A stretch of 64,000 nt of DNA from Agelaius tricolor (lineage: Eukaryota > Chordata > Aves > Passeriformes > Icteridae). Made by a program: the position numbers and the translations under genes. The stretch is taken from contig JALJCS010000002.1 in the NCBI GenBank assembly GCA_023055355.1, forward strand, positions 76,775,001 to 76,839,000, in the 5' to 3' direction. Below, one piece after another: positions 25,330 through 37,639 of the stretch. The notes under the pieces are model-generated. The model had not been told where the DNA came from, made no database searches, and saw only the letters and a program-made list of their open reading frames with translations. Positions within the stretch are counted from its first letter, which is position 1, and each line of letters starts with the position of its first letter.

Positions 25330-25611
25330 AAAGGATGAGCCAGGAGATTATGGGCACATCAGCCTTACTCCAGTCCCTGGGAAAGTTATTAAATGAATCC
25401 TCATGGGGGCTATCATAGGTAAGATGAAGCACAAGACCGGGAAAAACTTTTGGATTCATCAAAGGCAAATCTTGCTTGACAAACCTGATCACCTTCTGTG
25501 GCAAATGAACCTCCTCAGTCAGTGTGGGGTGAACACTGTCTTCCTGCATTTCTCCAAGTTTTCAGTAGGGTTTCCCACAGCCTCCTCCTGGAGAAACTGA
25601 TGTGCTGTGGT
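25330..25611 (+). mobile_element. CR1 LINE, internal reverse-transcriptase fragment
   Basis: The plus strand reads as the middle of the CR1 ORF2 reverse transcriptase. The nucleotide blocks 'cttactccagtccctgggaa', 'tcttgcttgacaaacctgat' and 'tttcccacagcctcctcctg' follow in CR1 order; the corresponding protein is the region around LTPVPGK, SCLTNL and the VSHSLL segment. Frameshifts and stops break the frame, so it is a dead copy. Both ends are missing, including the 3' UTR and tail, which CR1 insertions normally keep. That implies a later deletion on the 3' side. The sequence beyond 25611 is not CR1-like. Confidence 0.8.
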
Positions 25612-26839
25612 CAACCTCTGTCTTTCCATAGGGCTGTGACTTTGTTTTCTGAAAACATTATATCCCTGTTCTGTACAACATAAATACCTCTCTCTTTCAT
25701 GAATTACAAACTTTTTCTATCCTTAGAGGATCAAAAGTGAGGCTTTTTAGCAATCCCAAGTGAGTTCTAGCACTATTTCCTTGAAAACAAACTTGTGGAT
25801 AAGCAAAACCATATTGAAGACAGGCTCATTTTCTGCATAAGCCCCTGGAGTCTATTGCCCAGGAAGAAGGGTAATGTGTTCCTAAAAGCTTGTAGAACAC
25901 TCATGTTTAATGCAATATTAATAGAATAGTTACTGCCTTCTGAAATATGAAAAATTAAAATATGCATGTAGGGTGGTGAATGCAAAAGCAATGTGAAAAC
26001 TATGCAGTTCACAATTGTTAAGGTTTCATGACAAAGAATCTAATTAGAGGTTTAGCATAAAGTAAAATTCTTACAATAATGGGGGATTTGGATTTATCAC
26101 TAAAGGGCATTTTATGATCCTCAACCACAATGTAGTAATGTATCTATGTACAGTCAGAAAAAATTGTGTGGAAATTTGGTTCCATTCATATATTCACATG
26201 TGTATTTTCAAAAAGCTGCTGAGAGATTATTGAAATAAATACTACATGAAAACTAGTCAACCATTTCCAGTGAATCTAAAACCTGAAAATATTTGAAATA
26301 TTTAAAATATGCTTACACAGTAGAATTCTCAACATTTCTGCCTAAAATGAGAAGTATGTGCAAGTTCAAAAAGCATACTGAACTTAATAACCATATGGAA
26401 TGTGCATTTTGTGTTAAGTGACAGCATTTTTAAACTGGAAAAGAACATGACAGATTGATGGTAAGAACCTTAACAGTTTTGAGCTGAAACATACATGTCT
26501 TATTTGTCTTTCCATTCAAGAGATTAAGGTGCTGGGAGGCCACAAAATGTACTCAAGCTCTCTACAAAAGAGGAAAACTTGGTAGGGAGGGATCCAAACA
26601 CATCTGTCCTTGATGCTTCATTAATATCTTGGAAGACAGAATAGAAAGAATTCTCATGAAATCTGCCCTCGACCCTGATCTGAGACTGACGTGAGGATGC
26701 TGTAGAACTAGAAATCAGAATCTCCTAACAAATAAAAGAATTATATGAAAAAAAAAACCAAAATGGAATTCAATCCAAAGAAAATAAGGTCCAAATTTTA
26801 ATTTTAGGAAAAGGTCAGACAGATACTGATATTCTGACA
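25612..26839. other. Noncoding spacer
   Basis: AT-rich DNA between two CR1 remnants. Nothing is supported. Confidence 0.5.
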
Positions 26840-27530
26840 ATATCAGAAATGAGACCGATAAAGCAAGTAAATAATGCTGAGGAAAAGTATCCATGGATCA
26901 TTGCAAATCTAGTCTCTCCCTGGCCATGGGTTAATGGAACCAAGGTTCTGTCAAGAAGGCAGAGAAATAGGACAGGGCTCAAAGCATTGCCTCAGTACAG
27001 AGTGCAAGCCTGCTCTGGCCCGCACAGTTAGACCTCAGCTAGAGCTCTGTGTCCAGACACATGTCAACAGAGAGCCCGACACAAAGCATCCATGATGAGC
27101 TGAGATCTAACAAACATTACCTCTACGAAGCAGCTGGAGGAACTGGGGTTGTCTAGTCTTGACAAAATAAGATTAAGTAGAAAAATTATTTTGGTTCACA
27201 AGTATTTTGAATATCAGCTGCAGAAATTTTTTTTCACAATATGCAATATTAAATTAGACAAGATATAATAGCTATTAACCTAGCTGAATCAAGTTTAAAA
27301 AGCTTCTAAATGGCAAGATCAGTGAAAACTCATCTGGCTGAGAAGGGGAATATGGGGAATATTCCACATTTTCTATTTTTAAGGACATCCATCAGGAGTG
27401 ATGTAGGCATAGCAAGTACTGCCCAGAAATAGAAGGATGGAATCTCCTGGGGTCCTGGGGTCATTTCCAGTTCCAATTATCACACAGACTTAGCTTAGGA
27501 TTATTAAAAATATTCCATCCTTGGTTTTTG
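26840..27530 (+). mobile_element. Ancient CR1-like LINE 3' region
   Basis: Weak but ordered similarity to the CR1/L3-type 3' part. 'gacctcagctagagctctgt' is like the CR1 block for the 'RPHLEYCVQ' region. 'ggaactggggttgtctagtc' is like the 'RLRELGLFSLE' block. At 27400-27460 the 'gtgatgtaggcatagcaa' segment, then 'tggaatctcctggggtcctg' resembles the last part before the tail. Extensive divergence and AT-rich insertions show great age. The exact 5' limit is unclear. Confidence 0.5.
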
Positions 27531-29074
27531 GAAGCCTGTGGTGTTTGAGACTTGCCTTTTTATATTTTCATGTTTAGTCTGAAATTCTCTAGCGATAACA
27601 GATCCCTTGAAAATGGAGGGCTATAAGTGAAAATATTGTATGAATTGTGATAAATTTCTATGTACTGGTCAGCCTTTACTGGGTGGAAAAGCAGTGCATA
27701 CACTGTGGCTTTAGAAGCAGGTTTCAATTCACATTCAGCTAATTAATTCACTTTAAGCAATAAGCTTTCTGAGGAAAGATCTAGTTTGATGGAATGTCTG
27801 AAAAAGTAAGGAAAAAAAGTTCAATTTAATTTCTATCCCTAAAATCTTTTGTAAAAACAAAAGTAACTGTTTAGATGTGCATACAAACAGAATCATTCCA
27901 CCTTGACCCTTTTAGCTCCATATTGGAGACATTTCTGTCAGTTTACTTTCTCTAATGCAGATGATTAAGGTGATGGATCCATATGCAGATTTAATTGTGA
28001 AGTTTCACAGAACAACTCTACCCAATAGAAGAACCTCTGTGGTCTCTGTAAAGAAAAAGGCTCTTTCCTTAAAACTACAACTTAAAAGATTTGGAAGGGG
28101 AAAAAGAAGTATAATCTACTCAAATATTTCAGCTCTCTGGTATTTGCAGTTCTTTACACACCCTGCAAGAAATAAAAAGGGATTAATGCTGTGCATTTGC
28201 AGAGTGACCCTCTTTTTAAAATGAAATGAGCAGATCAACCTGCAGGGAGTGGTGATTATCCATGGATGAATTAGCTCCCCGAGCAGGTCTGAATCAAAAT
28301 TCTGTCACAATTTAGGCATATACTAAATGTTTCAGTGAGATGGGGTGTGTATGTACCAATAGTACATCAGTATTTTTATAGTTTTAGGCAAGAAGATACA
28401 TCTGTGCTTCTGAACAAAATCATGTTAATTTCTGATGATTTTTTAAAAACTAGTTTAGATAAGAGTCCTATTTTTACAGTCCTGGTTTCATGGGGAAAGA
28501 AGTTAATGAGTTTGATAAGGAAAATTATATTGAGGTCTATGAGTTCATCTATCCATCTACTGAATACCTGTTCTTATTAGTTGATTCATTTTATTCAAAA
28601 GATTTTCCAAGTCCTTGCCTACTAAAAAGGCCCTCAACATTTCACTGCCATTTAGAAATTTTATCCTGGCATCAACCATTCTGATATGGGGAAATTTTAT
28701 TCCAAATTTATAAAGGATGGATGCTGACAGAAACAATGAATTTAATAGAGTAGGTCATTCATCCAAGATGACAAAGAGAGTCCATAGCAGAACACAGCAC
28801 TGTAATATACATGTTCCCAAGTCATTCTGGTTAGAACCCAAAATTTCTACACATGAACATGAGCAAAAGCATTGCTAACAATGTGAATGGACAATATGTT
28901 TACAAATGCAATTGGATTCTGACCTATGCAGTGATTAATGCAAATTGAAATGAAAAATTTAATGTATGTCGTGAGCATTTACATAATGTAAGAAATTAAA
29001 CTTGAGGAACTTTGAAGGAGAAGCAGATTACAGATTAAAGTTTTTCAAAGGTATTATTTAACGTGCTTAGTATG
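27531..29074. other. Noncoding spacer
   Basis: AT-rich DNA with only short unsupported open frames. No recognised repeat. Confidence 0.5.
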
Positions 29075-29139
29075 TAATGGGACCTACTCACTGTTGCAAG
29101 ATATAAATAATGGGACCTATCACTGTTGCAAGATATAAA
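29075..29139. repeat. 33/32-bp tandem duplication
   Basis: Copy one, 29075-29107, begins TAATGGGACCTACTCACTGT. Copy two, 29108-29139, is the same apart from a one-base deletion. It lies about 215-280 bp upstream of the TATA box of the LTR-like unit that follows and could be a duplicated U3 enhancer-type motif. Confidence 0.9.
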
Positions 29140-29199
29140 AATCAGGAAATGAGCAGGATTATAAAAATAATTGTATGATAATGAAAGGCAGTTACATTA

Positions 29200-29546
29200 G
29201 CTCAACAAAATATATAAGTGTCTCCACCTATGCAAATAAACTTCCTATTGACAGAATTTTGGGGAATCCCAGATCCCATATCTATACCCCAAGAGACAGA
29301 CTGTTTATAATTTTTCTGTATCTATGCCCCAAGGGATAGTGTGTTTGCAGTTGTATAAAAATTGGACTAGCTTTTACTCACTAGTGGATGGACACAGCCT
29401 GAAACAGAATGTGATGGACCTCTGATGTAAACAGACACAGATCTTACTTCCACTTGGTGGCAGTGGTCCCACCTGCTAATCTACACTTAAGTTTTGCTGT
29501 TAATAAAGTCACCTTCTCTTGTATCCTTCGCTAGCCCCATATCACA
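29200..29546 (+). mobile_element. LTR-like unit of an endogenous retrovirus
   Basis: Seen: TATAAAA at 29354-29360, AATAAA at 29512-29517 (about 150 nt later), and a short U5-like end reaching ...CCCCATATCACA at 29546. The segment upstream contains two similar blocks, 'ctataccccaagagacagac' and 'ctatgccccaagggatagtg', plausible repeated U3 motifs. The 5' end may lie upstream of 29200 and include the 33-bp duplication. No target-site duplication or internal region was found, so it would be a solo or truncated LTR. The family is not named. Confidence 0.5.
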
Positions 29547-30289
29547 GTAGCTTTTTTAAAAAAAGACATCACTTTTCTAAATTTTCACAATAATACAGTA
29601 GGATACCACCTCCTGATAGATTTGGTACCTAATATAATGACATTCTTCTTTTCTGTTATTGAACATGCATGATCAAGATGAGCAAGAATTACATGTGAGA
29701 GTATTTGAACTGCAAACAGTATTTTAGTTTAAGGCCTAACACATTCAAAATTTTATGTGGCCTATCTTTCTTGCTTGATTCCCAATAATTCATGTCAGAT
29801 TGACATTTCAGATTGATGGCTGTTGAAAATATGGAACAAATTGTCAAGGCAGTATTTATATATTTTTTCCCTAATTTCAGACTTTTTTATATATATTTGC
29901 CATATTTGTTAATAACTCTTAATTGTCTTGTATCTTGAATACTGAGAAAGTCCTGAGAATGAAACAGTATCATTGCTATTGAACATAAAAAAGTACATTA
30001 CCTGTTGTTTAATCGTCAGTGTTGGTGTGATGGTGTTCTTCCTGCATGGCAGTGGGCTGCCCAGCTAGACCTCCTCTTGAGTAGGGAAGGGGGTCTCTGT
30101 GCTTCTCAAGATAACTGCTCAAGTTTGAGAGACTCCTTATCACATCAGGTACTTAATAAGTGAATTTTAACCCAGCACGCTGACACTTTGAAATCTTAGC
30201 TGAGTGTTATAAAGGATTGATTGCATATAAATAATTGTTTAGATTTAAACAGTAATTTATAAACATAAACAGCAGCTGACTTAGTCTGG
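29547..30289. other. Noncoding spacer
   Basis: AT-rich sequence. A GC-richer patch at 30030-30120 is unclassified and could be part of an eroded LTR together with the following entry. Confidence 0.4.
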
Positions 30290-30480
30290 AATGAAATCCA
30301 AATCCAGACACCCCCCAACTCTCCTCAGAGAGGTAGTTTAGGAAGAATTAGGGTCCTTTCTGAACCTCATAACTCAATGGAAGGGTCTCCCTGAGAGTTT
30401 TGTCTGTCCCTGTCATCTATGCAGTAAATAATTGAGTGTACCTTGCCATCGAATCTTGTTTAAACACTATTTCATTTACC
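30290..30480 (+). mobile_element. Possible eroded LTR 3' end
   Basis: The segment contains CTGTCCCTGTCATCTATG, then a poly(A)-signal-like GTAAATAAT, then a short tail. This order is reminiscent of the R-U5 part of avian ERVL-type LTRs. No TATA box, terminal dinucleotides or target-site duplication could be placed, so the call is weak. Confidence 0.25.
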
Positions 30481-33400
30481 ACTGAACTTTTTAATATCAT
30501 TTAAGTTTACTGTTGCTTCTCTCTTGAAAGGAAATGCACATCTGCAACAGTTTGCTATGACAAGGAAGGCAGTTTTAAATGTTAGTTTGCTGTAAATATC
30601 CATTGATCTTGTAGGTAGCAAAGAAAAAAAATCCTCCAAATTTTATCTGCAAAAAAAGAAAAGTGGAGAATGAGTCAACAATTCAAACTGAAACTCCATG
30701 AGATATAAGGAATAATTAGAAAACATGCTCCCCACACTAGTGAGTCAATGTAATTACTTATAGGAGGTTGTGAGCTATGCTTTCCGCACACTCCTACCTT
30801 CAGATCCACACTCTGATGCAGTGTCACTCATCCAAACATATTTCATCCTTCTCTATCATATAGGCCAACTTCTGCTTAATTCTCCACTGAAAAGGTTTAA
30901 TGAGTGACCCACTTTATGACATTTCTCTGTAAGAATTCCCTTGCTTATATCTTTCTCAGTATGTCCCAGATGGTTTAGTATCTGAACATGGTAGAAGTTG
31001 ATGGGAGCAGATGTGACCTAAAACCTTCCAAATCAAGTAAGTGGAGAAACACATTTTCTTGTGTATTTTATTTATTCTCTTGTTGACTTACATAAACTAA
31101 TCAAAATAGCAGTAGTTGCAGGTATTGCTTTGTGGCTAATGTAATTGGTAAATGATCTTCTGGAAAAGGAAAATGGTTAGGAAAGAACGTAGATTTCAGC
31201 ATCCTTCAGTGTCTTCCCCTTTAATGTCTTACTGCTTAGAGACTGACTGTCTGCATCCTCCAGAAATGTAGGCAATGATACTCTTGTGATTAACCTGAAA
31301 GTCTTTGCCACCACAGGCATTTCATGTCATCTGATATGCTAAGTCTCTTCTGTACTCAGTCCTCTGTGGTGCACAGCCTCTGCCTTGCTCATGAGGGACT
31401 TTACATAGACCTGGGTGGGAGCAAACAGGTCTCTTGTGACAACATTTAAAAAACATGTGTTTTACTGCTTGAACAGTGTTGTGCCAGTAGCACATGGACA
31501 GATGCATATCTTACAGGCAAAGTGAGTCACCTACTTAACATCAGTGGTCTAAAGGCTCTCCACTGATAACCATTGGGTGTGATTTATAGCTGCCTGCACT
31601 GTGCAGCAAAACAAGTGTCTTGCCTCCTAGAAGTACAGAGAAAAATGTCTATTAGCCTAATCCTTGAATTTTTAGACAGTTGTATTTAAAGAAATCCTAC
31701 TGTTAACTGTGATGGTCATTGACATTCAACATCATATTTTTTTCCTTTTTTAAATAACATGGATATTTTCTAGGAAATATATAAAGCTGTTTCTGACCTG
31801 CAGGTTTTGGATTGTTATTAAAAAAATGGCTGGTATTCCTCAAAATACTTATTTTAAAAATTCAGTGACTGAAATTACTTGTTTTAAAGATTAAGGCCAA
31901 GGTGTTTCTCTTTGCATAGTGTGATTTTTAAAGAAAAATTAGTAAAATATCTAGTGGATCTGCAGTTTTTTAATAGCAAATACTATGAATAAATCCTTAG
32001 CAGAATGAAAATCTGCTGTGTTGGTGACACTTTTAATTCCATTATTAGATTGCTAGGGATATTAGCTCTTGAAGAAACTCAGTTCTAGCTCCAACAATTT
32101 GCTGGTAAATGTGTCTTGACTGTAAGTGGCAAAATTGAAATACTTTCTCAGAAAAATAAACACCTTGAAGCATTGCATGACTCACAGGACCACTAGCAGG
32201 AGGTAGAGGTTTTCACCTCTATAGTGCTGCTGTGACTTCAAAAGGGCAGGTAAAAGCTGTTTGGAGAAAATTATTTTGGACATGTTGGTAGAGATTTAAC
32301 AGTGGTTTGAAGTAATTTAAAATGGCTGTGTTGCTGTTGCTGACACGTTGTGGGGGGGAAAAGATGCTATTTGGGCAGTTCCCCTACTTGGAGAACAAAA
32401 ACTACTGCAGAATCCTTTCCTTTTGAGCTGACTGAACAGAAGACCTCATTGATCAGTTTGACTCACATTGTCTTTACATTCTTTTCTCCAAAGAAGTGTT
32501 CACCTGGCTTTATAGCACTTGATAAGCTGTATTTTTATCACCCTAGTATAAATACAGTCCTGTCGAAGTTGTCAACATGTTTTACTGTGATATTTGTGAG
32601 CACTTAAGGGAAGGAAGCATATTTACACCTGTCATAAAAAAATCCCTGTCTCACAAGTTTCCACCCATATCCAATCTTGCTGGGTATTCTGCCATAAGAA
32701 ATTGATGGCTGCAAGAAATTTTAATCATCAATCCAAGATTTAAGAGCTTATGGATTGTTTTTGTTTTTAAGATTAATGGTAGATATAGGCAGATGCTGAA
32801 AGTTAAATATCCTCTTTTTTTTTGTCCCTATTTCTTCCTGAATTATCTCTCTACTCAACATATACAAACTGAAAAAAAATATTCCAACACAGAAGAGACA
32901 GTGTGTCATCACTACAACCACTATAGGATAAATTCTGGAAAAAGAGTGACAACCAAAGCTTTGGTCAGGTTTTGAGGGATCAGGAGTAAAAAAAAAAAGT
33001 CAAAAAAGTCCAGATGACTTGCTCCTATGTATATCACATGATGAAAATATCTTTAAGATTTGGAAAAGCAGTTTCCACTTTGAGTTCCCTGTTTGAAGCT
33101 AAGCTATCCTGTACTCTTTGCAGTTAAGGGATGTAGGCAGCTTTTTCAATGAGCTGGGTCTTCTGACATTGTGTCCATCATCTTTTCAACACCGTGATGC
33201 CATCAAGTGGTACCTGGACTTTTGGTCTGTGGGGTCCCTGAGATGGTACCATGGCACTTGCTAGCTCTGCCTATTGCACCATCAAAGCCACAGCTAATAA
33301 GCAGGACTGAGATTCTACTTTTACTTAACTTTTTCATCACCAATTACAGAACAAACTGCAACAAAGAGATTTTTTTTTTTTAAGAAAGAAACTATTCTGT

Positions 33401-35156
33401 ATTTTCAGTTGGTGAAAATTTCCAAGGACTGAGAACAAATTGTTTGCATTCCACTGAATGTCTCAAGATTTTCTCAGAAAACCAGAATTTGATGCTTCTA
33501 AGCTTGCAAGAAACCATAGGTAACTTGGGTTGTCAGATAATTCTGCCCAATTTAAAAACCTATGAACATTTGATTTATGGGCACCACCTGGTTATTGTGT
33601 CAAGACCTGTAAAACCATATGCAGTGATCAAATAGGTTTATACCTTTGCAGGGTTCACGGAATTCCTACTTCAAATACTTCTACTACATAATGCTGATCA
33701 GTAGCCTGCAACAAATTCAGCAGTTGCATTGAACAAATTAAAAGTAACAATTATAATATGCTGAAGGAAGAGAACACGAGAAATCAAAGAATGTAGCACA
33801 TTGCCAGTCAATCTTAGATAGTGACTATGGTCAGATTAAAGGGAAAAAAACTATTTCATGACCCCTGGTAATTAGACTGAGAAAAAAAACCCCTCACTTA
33901 CCCCTAAGTAAACAGATAAATGAATTAAATGACAGAGGGGTCTAAATAGGTATAACTCTAGAAGAAGGTGTTTTACTCTGCTGTAAATGCCTATTTCTCT
34001 CCCCTCCGCCCCCAGTTTTTATTGGCTTTTTTTCTAAAATGATCAATCTTATAAATTATTGTACTCTCTTGCTTCTCGTTATTTTCACTCAGTTCAGTTC
34101 TGATTGAATCTCATAGGCACAGCTCCATAGTAAAAACTTCAGTGCAGTCTTATGCACCTCCTTCAGCACCAGATTTGGATCCCAGCATTGTGATCTGAGC
34201 TGAGCCTTGGAGCCTGACTGCTCTTATGGTGAACGTTAGGCCACAGGCTTCTTTTGCCAGCCAGGCTAATTCAAACAGTCCAGCTGGGTTAAGCACCTGT
34301 TATCCATTTTCCTCCAGGAACTGAGCCCTGGCCTGATTAGACTCTCTTAAAAAGGCAGCATTGTCAAAACACCAGTCGTGTCAGTTGCCATCAGAAAGAT
34401 TGCCTCAGGGGAAAATGTTTTAATGCAACAAAACCCCTAACCACATATCTAGCCATGTGTTTCCCTACATTAGCTCAACATTTTATTTTATCTGCTTCAG
34501 TTTATTTCCACTTCAGGCTGGAGAATTAGGCCTACTTGCTGCTATCCCAGTATATGTGCTGGTTATGTATCAGACTCTGCTGACAGTGCACTTCCATGCT
34601 AACTTTTTTCCTGAGGCTAGCATGCTTAATACTGAACAGTGCATCATAAAAATACATTCGATAACTCCAGCTTTCCATAGATGAATTCCAGCTGATTTTT
34701 TTTGTTGCTCTTCTTACAACTTTAGTATTAAGTCTGGGTTTGCTCCCAGATGCAGCTGAAATAGCCGTTGTTTTCAGCAACAAATTGCTGGCAAAAAGGA
34801 GAGAGATCAGTGAAAACATTGCAGCCAAAGTTCTCTAGCTAATGCCATCAATTCCATCTGGTGAACCACACTACTCTGAATTTTGCCATTCAGTATGTCT
34901 TCAACAGTGGACAAGCCACAATCTTAATTCTTATGAAGTAGTTTGTTACACTTGTGTAAACTTTAGTTCTGTTTTATTTCTAGATGAATTTTTTCCTGCC
35001 CAGTCTCCTTTCACTCTGTAGCATATATTCTAATATGGAGTACTAAGCAGAAGAATGCGTTGTTACAGAAACTTTCAACCCTTCTTGATAAGAATCAAGA
35101 TGCTGATGAAGTGGCTGGAAATGAACTACATATGTATATAGGTTTGGTCTTTTTTT
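30481..35156. other. Noncoding stretch without supported genes
   Basis: About 4.7 kb. A minus-strand frame at 34532-34828 starts with a signal-peptide-like stretch but has no adjoining donor or exon, and it is not called. No transposon recognised. Confidence 0.4.
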
Positions 35157-35188
35157 TGTGTGTGTGTGTGTGAGTGTGTGTGTGTGTG
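35157..35188. repeat. (TG)n dinucleotide microsatellite
   Basis: About 16 TG units with one interrupting GA, after a run of T. Short, ordinary simple repeat. Confidence 0.9.
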
Positions 35189-35448
35189 AGTTAACTATAA
35201 TTGTGTACCAGCAGCATGATGTCCTGCATGCTTTATTTGAAACATTATAATCTGGAATGAGGAAAATTGTTTTAGAGAGAAAAATGCCATTATTGAATCA
35301 CAGCCTAATTGCTTTCTGAAGTAACTAGGCATCCATTAAAAATCTCTACTCCAAATGTCAGTTGAGCAGAACTCTCTTCAGTCAGTGAAACCTAAAATGA
35401 GCTCACTTCTAAATCATCATGTTACAGTTTAATTCAAATACACATTAA

Positions 35449-35536
35449 AGCCCTGATCCAGCAAATCATTTAAGCATATGTTGAAGTCAGTGGGATTACC
35501 CACACATTAAAATTTAAGCATATGTTTAAATACTCT
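35449..35536. mobile_element. Fossil palindromic MITE (half of a nonautonomous DNA transposon)
   Basis: 'gccctgatccagcaaatcat' begins an inverted-repeat type sequence. It continues with 'ttaagcatatg', the motif 'tgaagtcagtgggatta', and a diverged return arm containing 'ttaagcatatg' again. This resembles a palindromic MITE family common in turtles, crocodilians and old bird DNA, in which a terminal arm GCCCTGATCCAGCAAAGCA is followed by TTAAGCA repeats and a central CAATGGGA motif. The terminal repeat at the far end has eroded. The family name is not asserted. Confidence 0.5.
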
Positions 35537-37639
35537 GGTTACTAGATTACCTTATATTTTGTTCTCTCTTCTGTTGGCCAAAACTTTGACTTTATTTCTC
35601 TTCTTTCATTTCCAATCCCTTCCTATTTCCTCTCACTGGAGATTAGTAGCTTTCAATTAGTTCTGTCTGAAATTTCCTCTAGAGCAGGTATATGTATTTC
35701 AACATATCAAAACCTCCCAACTCTTCTGCAGCCTTGCTGCTGTGTGTTTGACATTAGAGTTCACTGGGTTGGTCACCAGCATTGTTAGCTGCTTCTTTAG
35801 GCTGTGCTGTATTACCAGCCCCTTGCACTGCTGTGCACTTCTGCATCCCTCAGCTCCACACTGCTCCAGACACTCTTTTGGAGGGTAGCTTTTGAGGCCT
35901 TTCAGTACTCTCTTGCTGCTGTCAGATGTTGTTCTGATGTCTTTTCTGCTCCTTGCTGGTACATTTCTTTTTAATTAAGAAAAAAAGTTTTTATGTATTT
36001 AAGGGTAAGACAGCATGTAAGAAATGAAGGTTAATCCCATGCTTATCAGGTGTCCACAGTGAGGCACTTTAGTTAATGGCCAAACTGTGTGAAGATTTTT
36101 ATAGACTTACCTACTGCCCCAGGAATGTCTAGATCTCTGACATTCTATAAATGCCCTACTGCTTCCCATGTTCAGTTACTCATCATGTTTTTGAATATTT
36201 CAATCTCATTTCCATTTTCTTCACAAGTTACACAGATTTTTTGTTACAGGATATTAAAAGGAGGCAAAGAGCAAAGCATAGAAATGAAGCTTTTAGAAAT
36301 TCTGGGTAATGTTATTTGATTTATTCTGTGTGTAGTTAGAAAAAATACTATTAGTGTTTGCTTTGAAAAACAAATTTTCTTCAGCCAGTGACCCAGCTTA
36401 ATAAAAAATTAAATTTATATAGCAAAGCTAGAAAATATGAAGTTTAATAAGACACTTTAAGCCTGCAGTGAAAAGCTGACATTTACAATATTTATGAAAA
36501 AATGTCCATTGACTCCAGCCCAGGAGAAAGGCTCCCACAGTTGCCTTTGGGAGATGTCAACTTCTTACATGGTATTGAGTGATGAAGCAGGGCAGGGGCA
36601 GTTCATTGTGGAGAATCATGAGGTTAACACCTTGGTGGATGGGTACCTACCTACCAGAGGTCATTTATGGTATCTGACACAGGGGAGTTATCTGCCAGAT
36701 GGAAGGATCAAATACAAAAAAGAAAAAAGCAATGACCTTTTTCAAATTGAGCTACTGGGGTTCAGGACCCACATACTTTTTTTGAAAAAGCAGTTATGCT
36801 GAATGAATGAGTTGCATTTCACAGTTTTGAGGACAGACAGGCAAGGGAAATAGTATCACAACTATATCAAAGTTGCCTTCATTATACATTGCCTTTAGCA
36901 CAGGACATTAGCCTGGGAAAGTCCAACATCAATCCTGCAACGAGATCTTGCTTGATTAAAAAGCTCTCTTTTATAAAGGGTGGAAAAAAAGGAGCAATTC
37001 TGAGTTTTTTAATTCTCACAGCTGATTTTAAGGACTGTAACACCGGTTTCTACACCTGACTTGGTTTTGTAGGTTTCTATCACAATCAACAGAATATTTT
37101 TTTAGCATAGTAAGTGAAATTTAGAGTATAACTCATGTGAAAAAATGTAGGTGTCTTCTTTAGGCTGGGATAAACCATGTCCTGTTGGGTGGAAATTCCG
37201 GAAAACCTGAAAGTGAGTGTGTCAGATTAAAACGTCTGTGTTGCAAATACTCGCTGACAATGCATTCAGGTGCTGGCCATTCTATCTGACATGGAGAGAA
37301 TCCAGAAGATTTCAAGTGAGATTACTGTGTAACTGTGTAATATGGTGTGAAATCCTGGTAGAGAAAAAAGAAAAAAAGGGACAGAGAAGAAAACATTGTA
37401 TACCAACAGTGATCCAAAGATGACAAAGATTCATCACAGACTAGAGGTATAAGTGAGGATGTGGGGGAAGATTCCTTGGCTAAGAACAGAGCCAGCTGAA
37501 AAGGGAAAAAAAAAGATTAAAAAAAAGGAGAAAAAGTTACAAAAAAGCAGTGTATCAAATTTTTCTTCTAATTGTATTCAACAGACAGCACCATCATCAG
37601 TAATTGTGGGATTAGGGGAAAAGTGGAGCAAAGCATTGC
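35537..37639. other. Noncoding spacer
   Basis: AT-rich sequence with no supported gene. A run of A-rich purine sequence occupies about 37500-37550, just before the CR1. It is not a CR1 feature, because CR1 tails lie at the other end. Confidence 0.45.

Noticed and set aside
34532..34828. 98-codon minus-strand frame with a signal-peptide-like start
   Set aside because: The frame ends at TAG without poly(A) support, no donor was found, and the hydrophobic start overlaps a polypyrimidine tract.
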